The notes under the pieces: generated by a model
The model's input: only the letters and a program-made list of their open reading frames with translations
What the model was told of the DNA's origin: nothing
Database searches by the model: none
Part shown: positions 1-13,005 of the stretch, one piece after another
Position numbering within the stretch: the stretch's first letter is position 1
Layout of the letters: each line of letters begins with the position of its first letter
Origin: Hormiphora californensis
Taxonomy: Eukaryota > Ctenophora > Tentaculata > Cydippida > Pleurobrachiidae
NCBI GenBank assembly: GCA_020137815.1
Contig: CM035358.1
Location: forward strand, 7,030,733 to 7,094,732
Length of the DNA: 64,000 bases
Direction: 5' to 3'
Program-made: the position numbers and the translations under genes

Positions 1-281
<281 letters not shown>

Positions 282-284
282 TTT

Positions 285-890
285 TAGGGGAAAAGGGGGG
301 GGGGTCGGGTTTTAGTGACATGTGGGGGGGGGGGGGGGGGGGTATGTTAGTGAAGTAAGGGGGGGGGGTATTTTAGGGGGCGTAGGGGGGGTATTTTTGG
401 AAGTGGGGGGGGGTCATGTTAGTGACATGTAGGGGGGGTCATGTTAGTGACATGTAGGGGGGGGGGGGGGTCATGTTAGTGACATGTAGGGGGGGTCATG
501 TTAGTGACATGTAGGGGGGGGGTCATGTTAGTGACATGTAGGGGGGGGTCATGTTAGTGACATGTAGGGGGGGGTCATGTTAGTGACATGTAGGGGGGGG
601 GGTTAGTGACATGTAGGGGGGGTCATGTTAGTGACATGTAGGGGGGGGGTCATGTTAGTGACATGTAGGGGGGGGGGTCATGTTAGTGACATGTAGGGGG
701 GGGGTCATGTTAGTGACATGTAGGGGGGGGTCATGTTAGTGACATGTAGGGGGGGGGTCATGTTAGTGACATGTAGGGGGGGGGTCATGTTAGTGACATG
801 TAGGGGGGGGGGTCATGTTAGTGACATGTAGGGGGGGTCATGTTAGTGACAGGTAGGGGGGGTCATGTTAGTGACATGTAGGGCGATGGT
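285..890. repeat. G-rich minisatellite with internal palindrome
   Basis: About 17 to 20 copies of a unit of 26 to 30 bp. Each unit has a G tract of 6 to 12 bases followed by TCATGTTAGTGACATGTA. The non-G part is an inverted repeat (CATGT/ACATG), so each unit could form a small hairpin next to a G-quadruplex-capable tract. Unit length varies mainly through the G run. From 300 to 410 and 850 to 1010 the array decays into degenerate copies. Confidence 0.9.
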
Positions 891-3800
891 GGGTCTGTTG
901 TGACACATCGACGAGTGAAGGGGGAGGGGAGGAGGGTCTGTTAGGTGACCATAATTGTAGGGGGGGGTCACGTTAGGCCATGTAGGGGCGGGGGGTCAGT
1001 AGGACATGTAGGGGCACCGGTAAATAAAAAAGGTCCCGCGGCTTCAGATTAAACGGATCAGGTAGGGGTAGTTTAGTAAGGGGCCGAGGGATGTGGCTGT
1101 CCGATGCGGACTTGCGGAGTAATACGGATAAATCAGAAAAAAAGGTGGTTTTGAACGTTTCATTTCACTACTCTAACTTTTCTCTCTCTTTCGCTAAAAA
1201 CATGGAGCAGTTTCTGACAGGTGTTCCTGGATGATCACGACTCGTAGAACAAAGGAAGAGAGGAGAGGAAGAGATCCCGATAGATCTATGCGAACGATCT
1301 AGAGAGAGCCCCCAGAGAGAGGAGGCGAGATTGAGAGAGAGAGACGGATTGCGAAGGAAGAAAGGTTGCAAAACGTATAGATAGACCGAAGAGAAGTAGA
1401 AGTAGAGGGCGGAGAAGAGTAGAGTAGAATAGGCGTAAGACGATCACAACGAGAGAAAGGGGAACAGGCCTAGAAAGACTAATCGAAAGAACCGCAGCGA
1501 GTAGAGAGAGATGAGCAGGCTGGGACGCTGAGGAGAGCTAAATTAGAAAAAGCAAAGGAAGAGAAGAGTAGACCGACGAGATGATGAACATCCTCATGAC
1601 GAGGAGACGACTCGAGTCGAGAACGACTCGGGACGAAGTATTCCTAGAGCGAATAGAAATAAAGAACCGAGAGAAAGAAGACGAACTGGGAGACTGATAT
1701 CCGATGTAAAATACTGATGACCAGGAGCTCAGAGTAAGAAAATATAACAGATGGGTGAATGGTAGCGACCAGTCTAGCGACGGTCATCGCAGGGTGGTGA
1801 GAGGGAGGACTTCAATTCAACAAAAAAACATGTCTGGTGTACGAAAAGATCCTTGTTCGGCCTCAGACTATCGATTTTTCTTCATCTCTAAAATAGTGGC
1901 TCATTCTTTGGGAGATTAGCGCTTAAGAGCAGGCGACTACCTACAACTTTTCACACCTGACTTCTCGCCCGAACATAATATGAAAATATTACCCACTCAA
2001 ATCATTTCACGATGATACATGTTGCTTTTAGTTTCTACTTCATTCCCATTTCACATATCAATAATTCTCGAGAATTATTGGAATACTTGGGGGGATGTTT
2101 GATGAAATGATTTGAGTAGGATAATACTGAGAGGAGAATTCTCCCCCTGTATTATTTGACCACATGACCCCCCCCCCCCTAAATTATACCCACGTGACCC
2201 ACAAATGAGATGGGGTTTACCTCCATAAAGTGGCCACCAGACACAGTCGTGATAGAAAGGGCAGGTAGTCCTTGGTTCTTCGTAGTACCACATCAGAGTA
2301 ATCCTCTAACTTCTTGATAACGGCCTCCGACATAATTTACTGGTCTATAAATAGTTAGAAATATTAGGCACAGTGCTGCGAGGGGCCAGTTTGCTTTTTG
2401 AGTATTTTAGTCAAAAAACTAACTTTTGATATTTGGTTCAGCTCGAAGACCCGGACCAGATGGACTATTCAAAAGGCGCCTTTGCCCACACCTTCCTGGA
2501 GAAAAATGAGGTTAACTTTTTGCCCAAAACTGGTGTTAACCTCAATAAATCATAGACTGCAAGTCATAAGACCATGAAGCCGGTTCTAATAGTTAAATCT
2601 CGCCAGGGGTATAGTTTGTATGTAATTTGACAATCCTAAACCAAGCCATTGGCAAAATTTTAGAGGTTAACATTATTTCCGAAAAGTTACATTAATTAGG
2701 ATAGTTACAATTAGTTAATCACACAATATTCACTAGGGGGATAAGTATTTTCGTTGCTCTTTCAAAATTATTTACCACCTTCTCGAATAAAGAGGGGGCT
2801 CATTCACATTACATAACTAAATACTGAAAAATAGTGATAATTTAGCACAATGTCAGAATGACACCATTTAGCGGTCCATCATTTAGGTCCTTCTGGTGAT
2901 CTATCGATAGGTGTTAACTCCCACTTGTTCGACCCTCTTTCTGTGCCCCGAAAGGAGGGTTAGAACCGGCCGGGCCAAGTAAATAGCTCTTAGTAGCATT
3001 CTGACTTGATTTGATCAGTGGAACTACAAATATATTCATTTTGTTCTGGAGGCAGCTACAGGGGTGGCGGAATCCGGGGAAGGGGGCCGGGGGAAGGGGC
3101 TCAGCCCGTTTGATATTTAGGCAGGGAGTATAGAATAATTGCACTGGAAAATCGTAAAAAGGTCAGCTCTCCCTCCTCTGTATGGCGGCGCCATACCCCA
3201 TATGATTCTCAGTGCGCTCAGATGGGTCGCGGCGCCAGACAGTCCCTCCTGGAGAAAAATTATTCCGCCGCCCTCCACGAAGAGCCCTAGCCCTGCTGCC
3301 TGAAGACCAACTTGTTAATTTACACATTATGTATAATGGGTTATGTTTTTGGTATCTTTTGATGAGGTCATTTATTTGCTGTTAATTGTAGCCCATAATT
3401 ATTGTACAATACATACCTCGTATTATTATAGGGGTAGATCGCCTCAGAGATGAACATTTATTCCACGAAGCCGAATTGGATACTTGAAATTTCATGGAAC
3501 CATGCGATAAAGGCCCTTCGATCGAAGATTTTTTTCAATCTCCCAAGTCCGAGTTCAATCTCATTTTGTTGTACTGAAATACAGTAGTACTATTGGACTG
3601 CTTGAAAGTTATTTTACCCTTTCTCTCGTGTGCGAAACTAATTGTAAGCCCCGTGGGTGGTAAGATCGAATAACTTTTTCAATACTCTGGAAAGCGTGCC
3701 CCTGTAGCTCTGTAGAGGGGGAAAGGGAGATAGAGAGGGGGAGATCGGGAGTGAAAGATAGAGAAAGAAATAGGATAGAGAGGGGGAGTGAGAGAAATAG

Positions 3801-4662
3801 AAAGAAATATGCGAGAGGGAGAGAGAGAGGGATTATAGAGAGAAAGAGAGAGGGAGTGAGAAAGGAATATGATAGACAGAGAGGGAGATAGAGAGAGATA
3901 GTGAGAAAGGTGTTACCAATCTAATATTGGGTATATGTTGTAAAATTTGATTGGTGCAACTACTGGAACGCAGTACTATCGGCACGGCGGGGGGCACGTA
4001 TATAAAACACGACCCGAACCCTGAGCCCCAGTGGCTTTTTATAGCGAATGGGCGAATCCCATTCGCAGCGAGAAATTTGACTGACAGCAGAAAAATAGAG
4101 AGAAAAATCCCTGTTTTGCTTGCTAATGCTGCTCTCACACCTCATTTATAGTGCTCTTATGTGATCGTTACATGTTTAGAGAGCCACAATTGCTAGAAAC
4201 GGGCGCGGATTTCGATTAGAGATCCCAATTGTTAGTAGTTATTCCCGCCGCGCCAGCGGAATTACAGCGGAATGGGAGAAGAACGAGAGCAGAACGACTG
4301 CTGCCACAGCAGCAGCGACAGCGGAATGGGATCTAATCAGGTTCTGTGACATGCGATTCGCAGCGAGATTTTTCTAAAAAGCCACTGGGCCCTGAGCAGT
4401 ATTGAGGGCGTGGTGTATTTCTCTGGATTCATTCTCGCGGGCCACTCTCCAGAGTCGCAGGTTGGAGAATTCTAGAGCTGAAATGTTGCTTTTAGGGACA
4501 TTATATCAGGGGGTATACAAAATTGCATAATCCCGATCAGATAATTTGTGTTGTAGTTAATTATCAGGGACTAAAAACCTCAAATATCAATTCCATCCGC
4601 AACAACCCCGCCCATCCCTGCTGTATTGGTATTTTGTTACTAAAGTTTGCCTTTTAGGGATC
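891..4662. other. gene-poor stretch, low-complexity DNA
   Basis: No coding exon could be supported. 1030 to 1850 is purine-rich and irregular. 3711 to 3915 is a degenerate GAGA tract. The open frames at 3833-4151 overlap on both strands and have no family features. A TTTTAG just before the SOD start codon could be the acceptor of an untranslated 5' exon, but no matching donor was identified. Confidence 0.6.
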
Positions 4663-6320
4663 ATGTTGGTATTTTATCTGCTGCTTGTTGTATGCACGTC
4701 CCTTGTCAGTCCAGCATCCGATGACCTCAAATGTGTGATGCGACTCAGTGGCACCAACACAGAAATAGGTGGGTTACACAGAAATAGGTGGGTTACACAG
4801 AAATAGGTGGGCCACTGTATTCAAGAAGGCTCTCAGAACTGTTTCTTGATTACAACACCCTTTGCATGCACTCAATTGTTACGAGTGCGTGATTTTCTAA
4901 GGTCCTTCATTATAAAGTGAAGTAATGTGTTGATGTTGTCGACACACAGTGCACACTGCAGTAGCGCACATCACTAATAGTACCCCCTGCACACACCGGG
5001 GGGTTTGTTTGTTTTTGTCTGCACTCTGCATGCAGAAGGAACGACACGCCGTGTGCACTCACATTATAAACACATAGCTCATGTGTGCATCGTAGAATGA
5101 ACCAATTTCAAATTCATTTCAGGGCGAAGATAGAAGAAAACTACAAAACAAAAGACGTTTTTAGAGAAACTAAAAACTAAATCCAACTCATTTCAGGGCG
5201 AAGAAGACTAAATCCAACTCATTTCAGGGCGAAGAAGACTAAATCCAACTCATTTCAGGGCGAAGAAAACTAAATCCAACTTATTTCAGGGCGTATAGAA
5301 CACTAAATCCAACTCATTTCAGGGCGAAGAAGACTAAATCCACCTCATTTCAGGGCGAAGAAGACTAAATCCACCTCATTTCAGGGCGAAGAAGACTAAA
5401 TCCAACTCATTTCAGGGAGTATAGAAGACTAAATCCAACTAATTTCAGGAAGTATAGTCATCTCATCGATCAAGAGGCGGAGTTTCAAGGTCAGTCTGCA
5501 ATCTGATGCCATTGTGGATGGTAAACATGGACTTCACATTCACCAATATGGAGTGGGAGATGGATGTAAGTAGTGTGATCAAATACCCTAGTTTTTACTA
5601 GTCTTACGTTTAAAAAGACGGTGCTCACTATTTGAAGAAATGATAATAGGGTCAAGCTCTGACAGCCTGTTTTTCAGTCAATTGCGGTACAACAGGGGGA
5701 CACTTTAACCCACTGGGCAGTAAACATGGCAAGTTGAATAGCGAGGATTCTCACATTGGGGATCTCGGCAATGTGGACGCTATCAATGGTAAAACATCAG
5801 ATATAATAGAAATGGTAACAAATCAAAATGTAGATAATTGTATAGTAGACGATAGTAAAACCCAAACTAAAAAGGCCCTCACATGGGTTTTGTGATGTTT
5901 TCCACGGTCAATGCTCTACCCCCTGATAAGATTTGTAGACGATAGCCACGTGCAGTGTACCCTTAGTTCTTAGTGGCTAGTTTGAGAAGCTTGATTCTAT
6001 ACATACCTCAGCCAGACCAATTCGCAAGCATCAATCAACAATCTCCACCCTTCTAGGAACAATCGAGGACAAGATCTGGGCTACCCATTTCCCGTACCAA
6101 ATCTTAACCTCCAATACACCATCCACTAGGAACAATCGAGGACAAGATCTGGGCTACCCGTACCAAGTGGACAGGAAAGAGGGGTATAGTTGGGCGATCC
6201 TTGGTTCTACACGCGGGTGAAGATGATCTGGGAGAAGGTGGCGATATCGGGAGTGAAAAGACGGGGAATGCAGGTGGAAGGGTGGCTTGCTGCAGTATTG
6301 TCTATGCTTCTGAGGCATAA
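4663..6320 (+). CDS. SOD: extracellular Cu/Zn superoxide dismutase, four exons
   Basis: The exons are 4663..4768, 5449..5565, 5678..5788 and 6130..6320; all junctions are GT-AG and in phase, giving 174 aa. Residues 1-18 form a hydrophobic signal peptide, so the enzyme should be secreted and convert superoxide to peroxide and oxygen outside the cell. The family signature is complete. Exon 2 carries HGLHIHQYG (two copper histidines). Exon 3 carries GGHFNP (bridging His) followed by SKHGK and SHIGDLGN (zinc His, His and Asp). Exon 4 carries [14 protein letters not shown] (fourth copper His) and [10 protein letters not shown] (active-site Arg and disulfide Cys). No C-terminal anchor or heparin-binding tail is seen. 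The donor of exon 1 and the acceptors of exons 2 and 4 all lie in duplicated sequence, described separately. The N-terminal metal-binding domain of the copper chaperone CCS is absent, so CCS is unlikely. Confidence 0.95.
4759..4811 (+). repeat. 19-bp repeat containing the SOD exon 1 donor
   Basis: A 19-bp unit (ACAGAAATAGGTGGGTTAC) is present 2.8 times. The first copy spans the exon 1/intron 1 boundary, with the exon ending at the G before GTGGGT. The same donor context therefore recurs 19 and 38 bp downstream. Confidence 0.9.
5160..5458 (+). repeat. 31-33 bp repeat ending on the SOD exon 2 acceptor
   Basis: Nine copies of a unit of 31 bp (twice 33 bp) of the form CTAAATCCAACTCATTTCAG plus GGCGAAGAAGA. 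TTTCAG recurs at 5191, 5222, 5253, 5284, 5317, 5348, 5379, 5410 and 5443. The last copy provides the real acceptor of SOD exon 2. Confidence 0.9.
6053..6163 (+). repeat. duplicated SOD exon 4 acceptor and first codons
   Basis: A 34-bp segment holding CTAG and the first 30 bases of exon 4 occurs at 6053 and again at 6126, 73 bp apart. Use of the upstream copy would shift the frame, because 73 is not a multiple of three. I therefore took the downstream copy, which yields the SOD C-terminus. Confidence 0.9.
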
Positions 6321-6334
6321 CTCTTATCAGTGCG

Positions 6335-8192
6335 ATGTGATCCCGTGTGATGTAATCACAGTGTGATGTGATCAATGATTAGCACTGTGTGATGTGATCC
6401 GGGTGATTTGATGTGATGTGATCGGTGATTAGCATTGTGTGAAAACTGGACTAGTGTGAATTTGCTGGGTGTGAACTGCAGAGCGTGGCGTGTGTGTGCG
6501 TAAGCTGGAGAGTAATTAATTTAACTTGTTTATTTACTGAGAAAAAGTTTTTTGTTTAGTGTTTTGAATTTTAGTGCAGACAATACTGAAGTTTTGATAG
6601 TCCTTTAAATGGCCACGGCCTGTTGAAAACTGTTCACATTGCAATTTACATACCACTGAATGGAAACTGCAAGAGTTGCACAATTCAGTGTTCGTGTGCG
6701 GCCAACTGGTGCTCAATCTAAGCCTCTAAAATCTCGCTATACTTTTCCTCTCTCCTACCTACAACCGATTTGCTTTGCTGAATGTTGGACAGTTCCATCA
6801 AGCTGTGGTCATCACTATCTTTTGGGTTTTTTTGTCCAGTTTCCGGATTTTCTCTCGAGGGGTACATGTGCATGGGAATTGGGAATACTGCAGTGGCACA
6901 TCCCCCCTCAACCCCCACCGGGGTCGTAGGACTTGTAGCCCTTGGACTCTACTGAGAGTTTCACATGGGGAGCTGGAGTCGCCCCTCGCCCTGGACACCC
7001 AGGGACTTGAGGATGTGCTTTTTGATATCTGAGACTCTCAGATATAAGGGCCTACCGTGCACTGCACCTCCGGGGACGTCTCCACTCTCCCAGGGACGTC
7101 CCAGCTGGGGGATTGTAATAGATAAACCACCAGAGACGAAATCTACTGCCAGAAAAGTGACTCAGTGACAATTCTGACACACTTTTTGTTGGTGCATGAC
7201 TTTCCGAGCGGTGCATCTATTATAATCACGGATCCCCCACCTCATACGTCTCCGGGATGTCTCCAGATCCACGACTGGTAACAGAGTTAGAAAAAAGTTG
7301 GCAAGAAAAAAAAACGAGGGAAAATTGAGAACACGTTTTTATTTTGAAAAACGGAATTTTTCTACGCGCGTTTGTCACGCGCAAATGTTAAGCCGCGCAA
7401 CTAAACTTTCAAAAACGATCGCAGCCAGACAAAGTTAAGCGCATTAAGTATTTCACAATTCTCCATTTCTCCGTACGCCATCCCGCTGAAAATTCAGAAA
7501 AGAGAAACAAAATTCCTGAACCAATGCTAGTTATGACTATGAGAGTTCAAGCCAGAAGTTTGCCCAAATTATACCACAGCCATCACCCCAAACTATTCGC
7601 CTTAGAAAATTGAAAAACATTTGTTTCTGGTTCGGTGAAAGGTAAAAACTTGATCAATTATCAGACACAGTACTAACAGACAGACTAATTCACAGACACA
7701 CACACTGACAAACAGATAGAAGTTAGACTTCACAACCGGCAAACTAAATTACAGACGGACAGATTAACTGCCAGACAAGTGTGGCAAATTAATCTATTCT
7801 CATGTGAATGTTAAACTCATTACACAAGCACAATCGAACACACACTGACACAATAAGAAAAGGAAAAAAGTGAGAGAAACTACAATTGGAATTCCATTCT
7901 CTCTCTGCAAATCTCAATCGGCCACAGTGAATCTACCGTTTGTACACTGGTCCCACCTCATATTATATATATTCCCGTTCCTCATATATACTGATAAAAA
8001 CTCTCACATCATCATATCATAGCTGTATATCAGTCCGACCGATCCCATGAAATAGCTGGCCCTGATTTACTAAATATCAGGGTCCTATTTCATTTAGCAG
8101 ATCCCAATAATAATATACCCACCAGAGCTACAAGACACTGATCTTCAACAGTCAACATATATACTATCTCGGATTTAAATAAAACACACAGA
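6335..8192. other. intergenic, degenerate TGTGATGTGATC repeat then unique DNA
   Basis: 6335 to 6445 holds several degenerate copies of TGTGATGTGATC just downstream of the SOD stop. The remainder has short overlapping open frames (6660-7170) on both strands without splice structure or recognisable motifs. No gene could be supported. Confidence 0.5.
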
Positions 8193-10902
8193 TCAATCCA
8201 ACTGAATCCACTTCTGACTGCATGGTTTGGGTAGTGATCCGTTGAAGGATGAGTCTCTCCAATTGCTTTTGTCGTGGTCACTAAAATGGTGATGTTTCCC
8301 TGGCTCCCCACAACCCTCACAGATAACCTCCAGGTGACCCTCCTGTTGTTGAGAGATAGGGAGGTTAGAGAAGAGGTTAGAGAAGAGGTTATAGAAGAGG
8401 TTAGAGATATAGATCTGCCCTAGCGAGAAGGTAGATTATGTTACCATGGTAACCCCTAGTTACCTACAGTGTTATCATGGTTACCACATGCAGTATTACC
8501 TTTGGATCGTTGTTAACATTGTTGATTATCTCCTCCGAATCGTCACTATAGAACTCAGGATCACTCCTCACACTCCTGTGACTACCACTCCTGCTGATGC
8601 TACCTCTACAACTCCACCACGCCTCGCTGACATCTGACCTGCAATGTTACCATGGTTACCACTAGTTACCTACACTGACATCTGACCTGCAATGTTACCA
8701 TGGTTACCATTGGTAATGAAATTACCCCTCTGTTATGGCTCAATATGCAATAAAAGGGGTGACTTCGTAACCAAGGTTACCCCTAGTTACCTACACTAAC
8801 ATCTGATCTGCAGTGATGGGCGTGTAGAAGAGGAAAAAATAAATGAGAATAGGGCCAGGCCAATGCTCTGACAGTAAGGTCCCGAAAAGGTCCCATGCTC
8901 TGAATCATACCTAAGATCGGCGGCTGATGTCAGATTACTCCTTCTTCCATTACTCATCCCATCATCACTGACGTCACTAGGCACCAGACCCACCGACATA
9001 CTAAAGGATCTCTTACTGGTCCTGATTCTATTGGATGTCAGGTAGAAGTCATCACTCCTGAATATCTCACTGGTGCTCTTAGAGCGCTGATTTAGGTTTG
9101 TTGTTGATCGTTTGTCCATAGAGGAGTAGCTGAGTGGTTCGAAACCTAAACCTAGTGTGAGAGAGAGAGAGGTGATGAGAGATGACTAAATATGAACTCA
9201 GAGATAAGTTTATAGTTGCTACGTTGGCATGGTAACCAGGCGAAATGGTTGGAACTCTGAGGAACTAGCAAACAATATATCTTAGCAAAAAGTTATGTTC
9301 TAACCCTACTTTACGTAAGGGAAGAGGGTCGAGCAAGGCAAGCAATAAGTAATATATGTTCAACTAAAAAATCGTGTAATACCATTAAGAGAGTTCTCCG
9401 ATCTTCTCGAACCGGGACTTCCATCAATGCTGTCATATCCTACGGGGGTACCTAACTTCTTGAAGCAGGTCCCGAAACAGGACCTAAACGTCGCAGCGAA
9501 CATCCATCGACAGCATCCTGGAAGAGGGGGGAGGATGGAGTATGGTTAGGGGGTTGGTGGGGTGGTTAGTAGCAACCTGGAAGAGGGGGGGGATGGAGCA
9601 TGGTCAGCACTGTACAAGTAAAAAATACGGCAGCTGCTGGGAAAAAGTTAAGAGGAATTGACTCTAGAGGGTTTGCTAGGGATAGCACACTCGGGTGTAG
9701 CAAGGAGAAGGGAGGAATTGATTAGAGAGAAGTAAGGGTCTAACTAGGATTAGCATTTAGCACATGGCTTGTAGCTTTTGATGAGAGACAGAATCATGGA
9801 CTATGAAGACGTTATTATAGTAGGGTGAGGTAGACACTAGAAACTCAACACTGTGAGAATAGATCGAGCTATAACGCAGAGAGCAGTGGAATACGAACGT
9901 AATGAAAAAATAGGATTGAAAATCTATCAAGAGGACGGAGGATTAAAGTTACAACGATTCGGAGAAAAAAGGGCTATCCCGTGATAAATCTATTCCCCGA
10001 ATCCCCCCATTGTTTTCCCCGAATTTGAGGCTACGACCGGTAACATAAGATCCAAAAAGAGAGTCATAGAGAATACAAAATCATTTGAGGTGTTCATGTT
10101 GTTAAAATCAAACATCACAGTCATTGGGTACGATGGAGGAGAGAAAAGAGGGGATATCTTGTTCTAACCCTCCCTTTACATTTGTAAAGGAACGGGGGCG
10201 CCCGAAACACAGTCTAACCAGGCAAGGGATATCATACCCAAAACATCACACTATAATAGAACCACTAGGTAGCATGTTTGTAACTTGAGAGAATGAGAAG
10301 AGAAGAAGATAGAGATAAGAGAGGAATTACGGAAACAAGTCAGAGATAACACGTGAATAATTATACGTAATACATATATGTATGTAATATGTAGTACTAT
10401 ATCACATGCAATGTTGGACATCTAAAATGTAGCTACATTTTAGATTTAGGTTTTGTGAAATTAAACATGATTTTAGCCGCTTTGTGAGTAACAATTGAGT
10501 GTTGAGCTTAGTAATCTAATTCTGATTTCATGCACTTTCAGTACCAAGAAACACAAGGGCCTTGAACATCGATAGAATACTGATACAAGTTTTGTGAGAC
10601 CTGGGTTTGAGGAACATTTGAGACAAGTCGATGCAACATGCTCTGTGATACTACTGTATAACACATGACTGTTGGTAAGGTGTCCGTGAGGGGCATGCTC
10701 TGTCTAATACTACATGACTGTCATGTCAGCCCTGTTCAGTCTTGATTGTGAGACAATTAGGTGTCCGTGTGGGGCATGCTCTGTCATACTACATCAACAT
10801 GACTGCAATGTCGAAGAGTGAGGTGTCCGTGTGGGGCATGCTCGACTCACCTGCTGTTTCCTTATCATCACACTCACTATCAAGCGACTCCTTATCGCCC
10901 AT
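8193..10902 (-). CDS. uncharacterised five-exon gene, 232 aa, Cys-rich N-terminus and Cys/His cluster
   Basis: Reading on the minus strand, exons are 10902..10851, 9517..9383, 9145..8911, 8626..8500 and 8342..8193. All junctions are GT-AG and phases agree throughout, giving 232 aa. I do not recognise the family. The N-terminus is acidic and is followed by a Cys/aromatic stretch (GCCRWMFAATFRSC) that could be palmitoylated; this is inference. The middle is rich in Ser, Arg and Asp, with phosphorylation-like runs such as RSDPEFYSDDSEE. The C-terminal exon holds CEGCGEPGKHHHF, a possible small metal site. No signal peptide or membrane segment is evident. The exon chain rests on phase agreement and codon-like content only; a transcript would be needed to confirm the start. 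Confidence 0.7.
8627..8812 (-). repeat. 48-bp repeat including the exon 4 acceptor of the 8-10 kb gene
   Basis: A 48-bp unit starting CTGACATCTGACCTGC at 8627 recurs at 8675, with a more diverged third copy near 8795. Read on the minus strand, each begins with a plausible branch/acceptor sequence ending in CAG. The first copy is the actual acceptor abutting 8626. Related TTACCATGGTTACC blocks lie at 8435-8490 beyond the donor of the same exon. Confidence 0.75.
10680..10850. repeat. repeated GTGTCCGTGTGGGGCATGCTC blocks near a donor
   Basis: Three copies of a block around GTCCGTGTGGGGCATGCTC occur near 10680, 10762 and 10822. The last directly adjoins the donor of exon 1 of the minus-strand gene starting at 10902. 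Confidence 0.7.
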
Positions 10903-11619
10903 TTAGTACAATTATTACATGGTACTTCAGAACATATTACAGCTGCCCCCTAGTAGCAAATTAGTACAATTTAACACAAATAAAATGACATTGGCACCAG
11001 GTTTTCACAATTCAACGATTTGTTTTTTAAGCCTCGACAACAAACGAAATTGAAGGAAGAAGGAACAAAAGTGAAGGCACACACACACAAAGAGATTATA
11101 TTTGTAAGTTGATCCGCCTTTAAATCTAATGGACCCCATCTCACTAAGAGATGTGCTATCATCTAACATTCCAGACGAGGTGTATTGTCCAGCTGCCTCA
11201 CGAGACAGCTTCAATCACAGACTGAGCCGACTTGAAATTCGAGGCTCTAAATGTAGTGTCATACAAGCCTGAGCTAAAGTCATACGAGCCTGAGTTTCTC
11301 ATATATATTCCAGCCTCTCATCGCATAACAGGTCAGTGAGATAACAGCATGCAGACATTAGGCTTCAGGGCAAGATTTCCTACAACGAAATCCCTCACGT
11401 ATTTGCTTCAAACTCAATATCAATGAAACACACTACACAGCTACAGATAGAAGCTTGTACACAGCTACAAGCTTGTAACACATAAAAACAAAGCTAACCA
11501 TGATAAACAATTGAGGCACGTAGCTGATTCTCAACATGTGAGTGTGAGGGAGGGTTTGTGTTTGAAAATTGAGGTAATATTCATCAACAAGCATAATCAA
11601 TAATGCGATACAGATGACA
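10903..11619. other. no gene seen
   Basis: AT-rich DNA with short overlapping open frames only. The 61-69 aa frames on the minus strand at 10971-11214 lack motifs and splice context. This region should contain the promoter of the minus-strand gene beginning at 10902; no clear TATA box was assigned. Confidence 0.5.
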
Positions 11620-11718
11620 CAGTCGGACCCCGATTTAACGGCACCCTCGGGGGAAAGGGATTTGTCCGTTAAATCGGGGGGCCGATAAATCGGGGGCCGT
11701 TAAATCGGGGTCCGACTG
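11620..11718. mobile_element. pogo/Tc1-like MITE, CAGTCGGACCCC family
   Basis: About 99 bp with terminal inverted repeats CAGTCGGACCCCGATTTA / TAAATCGGGGTCCGACTG. TA follows the right end; the left flank is AC, so the target duplication is imperfect. The interior has extra copies of the AAATCGGGG motif. It belongs to a family with several copies in the window. Confidence 0.85.
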
Positions 11719-11729
11719 TACTGACTAAG

Positions 11730-12964
11730 TGAATAAGGGAGTCACATGGCTTGAGTACGTGGGGAGGGGGTCACTTAGTATACAACCAGGTGAGTGGTGA
11801 TTACAGCTATCATCTAGTTGTATGAGATGAGGGTATTGTATTCAAGCTAACATACACATATTGTACTAAGCGAGACACCTCATATGCCTAAGGGTGAGTG
11901 TTGTAATATGTGATTTGTGAGCAGCATGATAAAATGTGCGGGATAGTAAAGGATTTCTGGGGGCGAGAGGCTCGTAGAGAGAGATAGAGAGAGAGTAGAG
12001 ATAGAGAGATCGAGAGAGAGCTAGAGAAGTAGATACGCTCTCGAGCGTCCTCGCTCTCTAGCTCTCTTCGATCATCTCTCCGAGAGAGAGCGCCGCTCTC
12101 CTCTCTCTCGCTCGCTCGCTCGCAGCGCTCGCTGCTAGCGCCTCCCTCGCTCTCGCCGCGCTACTCTCTCTACTCTCTCTCCTCTCTCTCGCTCTCCCTC
12201 TCTCTCTCTGCCGCTCGCTCTCTCTCGCGCTCTCTCATGCTCGCTCTCTACGCTCTCTCGATCTCGCTCTGCTCTCTCATCGCTCTCTCGCGCATCTCTC
12301 GCATCCTCTCGCTGCTCTCTCCTCTCTCCTGTCTTTCGCTCGCTATATCATGGCCTTTCCTCTTCTCAAAAGCAATCCTTCAGTGGAGTTAGACTATGGT
12401 CGCGATGACGGATTAACTTTCTAACGCTGAGCTCCGTAGTGTTATCCACACGATTACCGATTACCCAGAGTTGTATTATGTTAGTCTGTGTGCCAAGCAT
12501 TTTCACATGTCATGTCAGAGTGGATTAAAGGCAGGAAATTAGAGTCAATAACTACAGATTCAGTGGAAGTGCAATGAAACGTGTGACACACAGCTTGAGT
12601 ACGTGGGGGGGGGGGGGGGGGGGGGGGTCACTTAGTATACAACCAGGTGAGTGGTGATTACAGCTATCATAATTGTATGAGATGAGGGTATTGTATTCAA
12701 GCTAACATATTGTAGCTTAGTCGAGACCCTCATATGCCTAAGGGGAGTGTTTAGGATATGTGATTTGTGGAGCAGCATGATAAAATGTGCCCCCCCCCCA
12801 CCCCCCCCCCACCCACACCCGGGATAGTAAGTAAAGGATAGTAATGTCCTTGGCTAGAATAGATACTAAGATATCTCACTATCCGATCTATCTCTCGATC
12901 TAGACCTATCGATAGTCTCTCTCTCTCTCGATCGCTCTCTCCCCTCTGCTGGCTCTCTCTCCTC

Positions 12965-13005
<41 letters not shown>

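Noticed and set aside
6660-7168. Cluster of 66-89 aa frames on both strands
   Set aside because: Mutually overlapping, no conserved motif, no splice chain.
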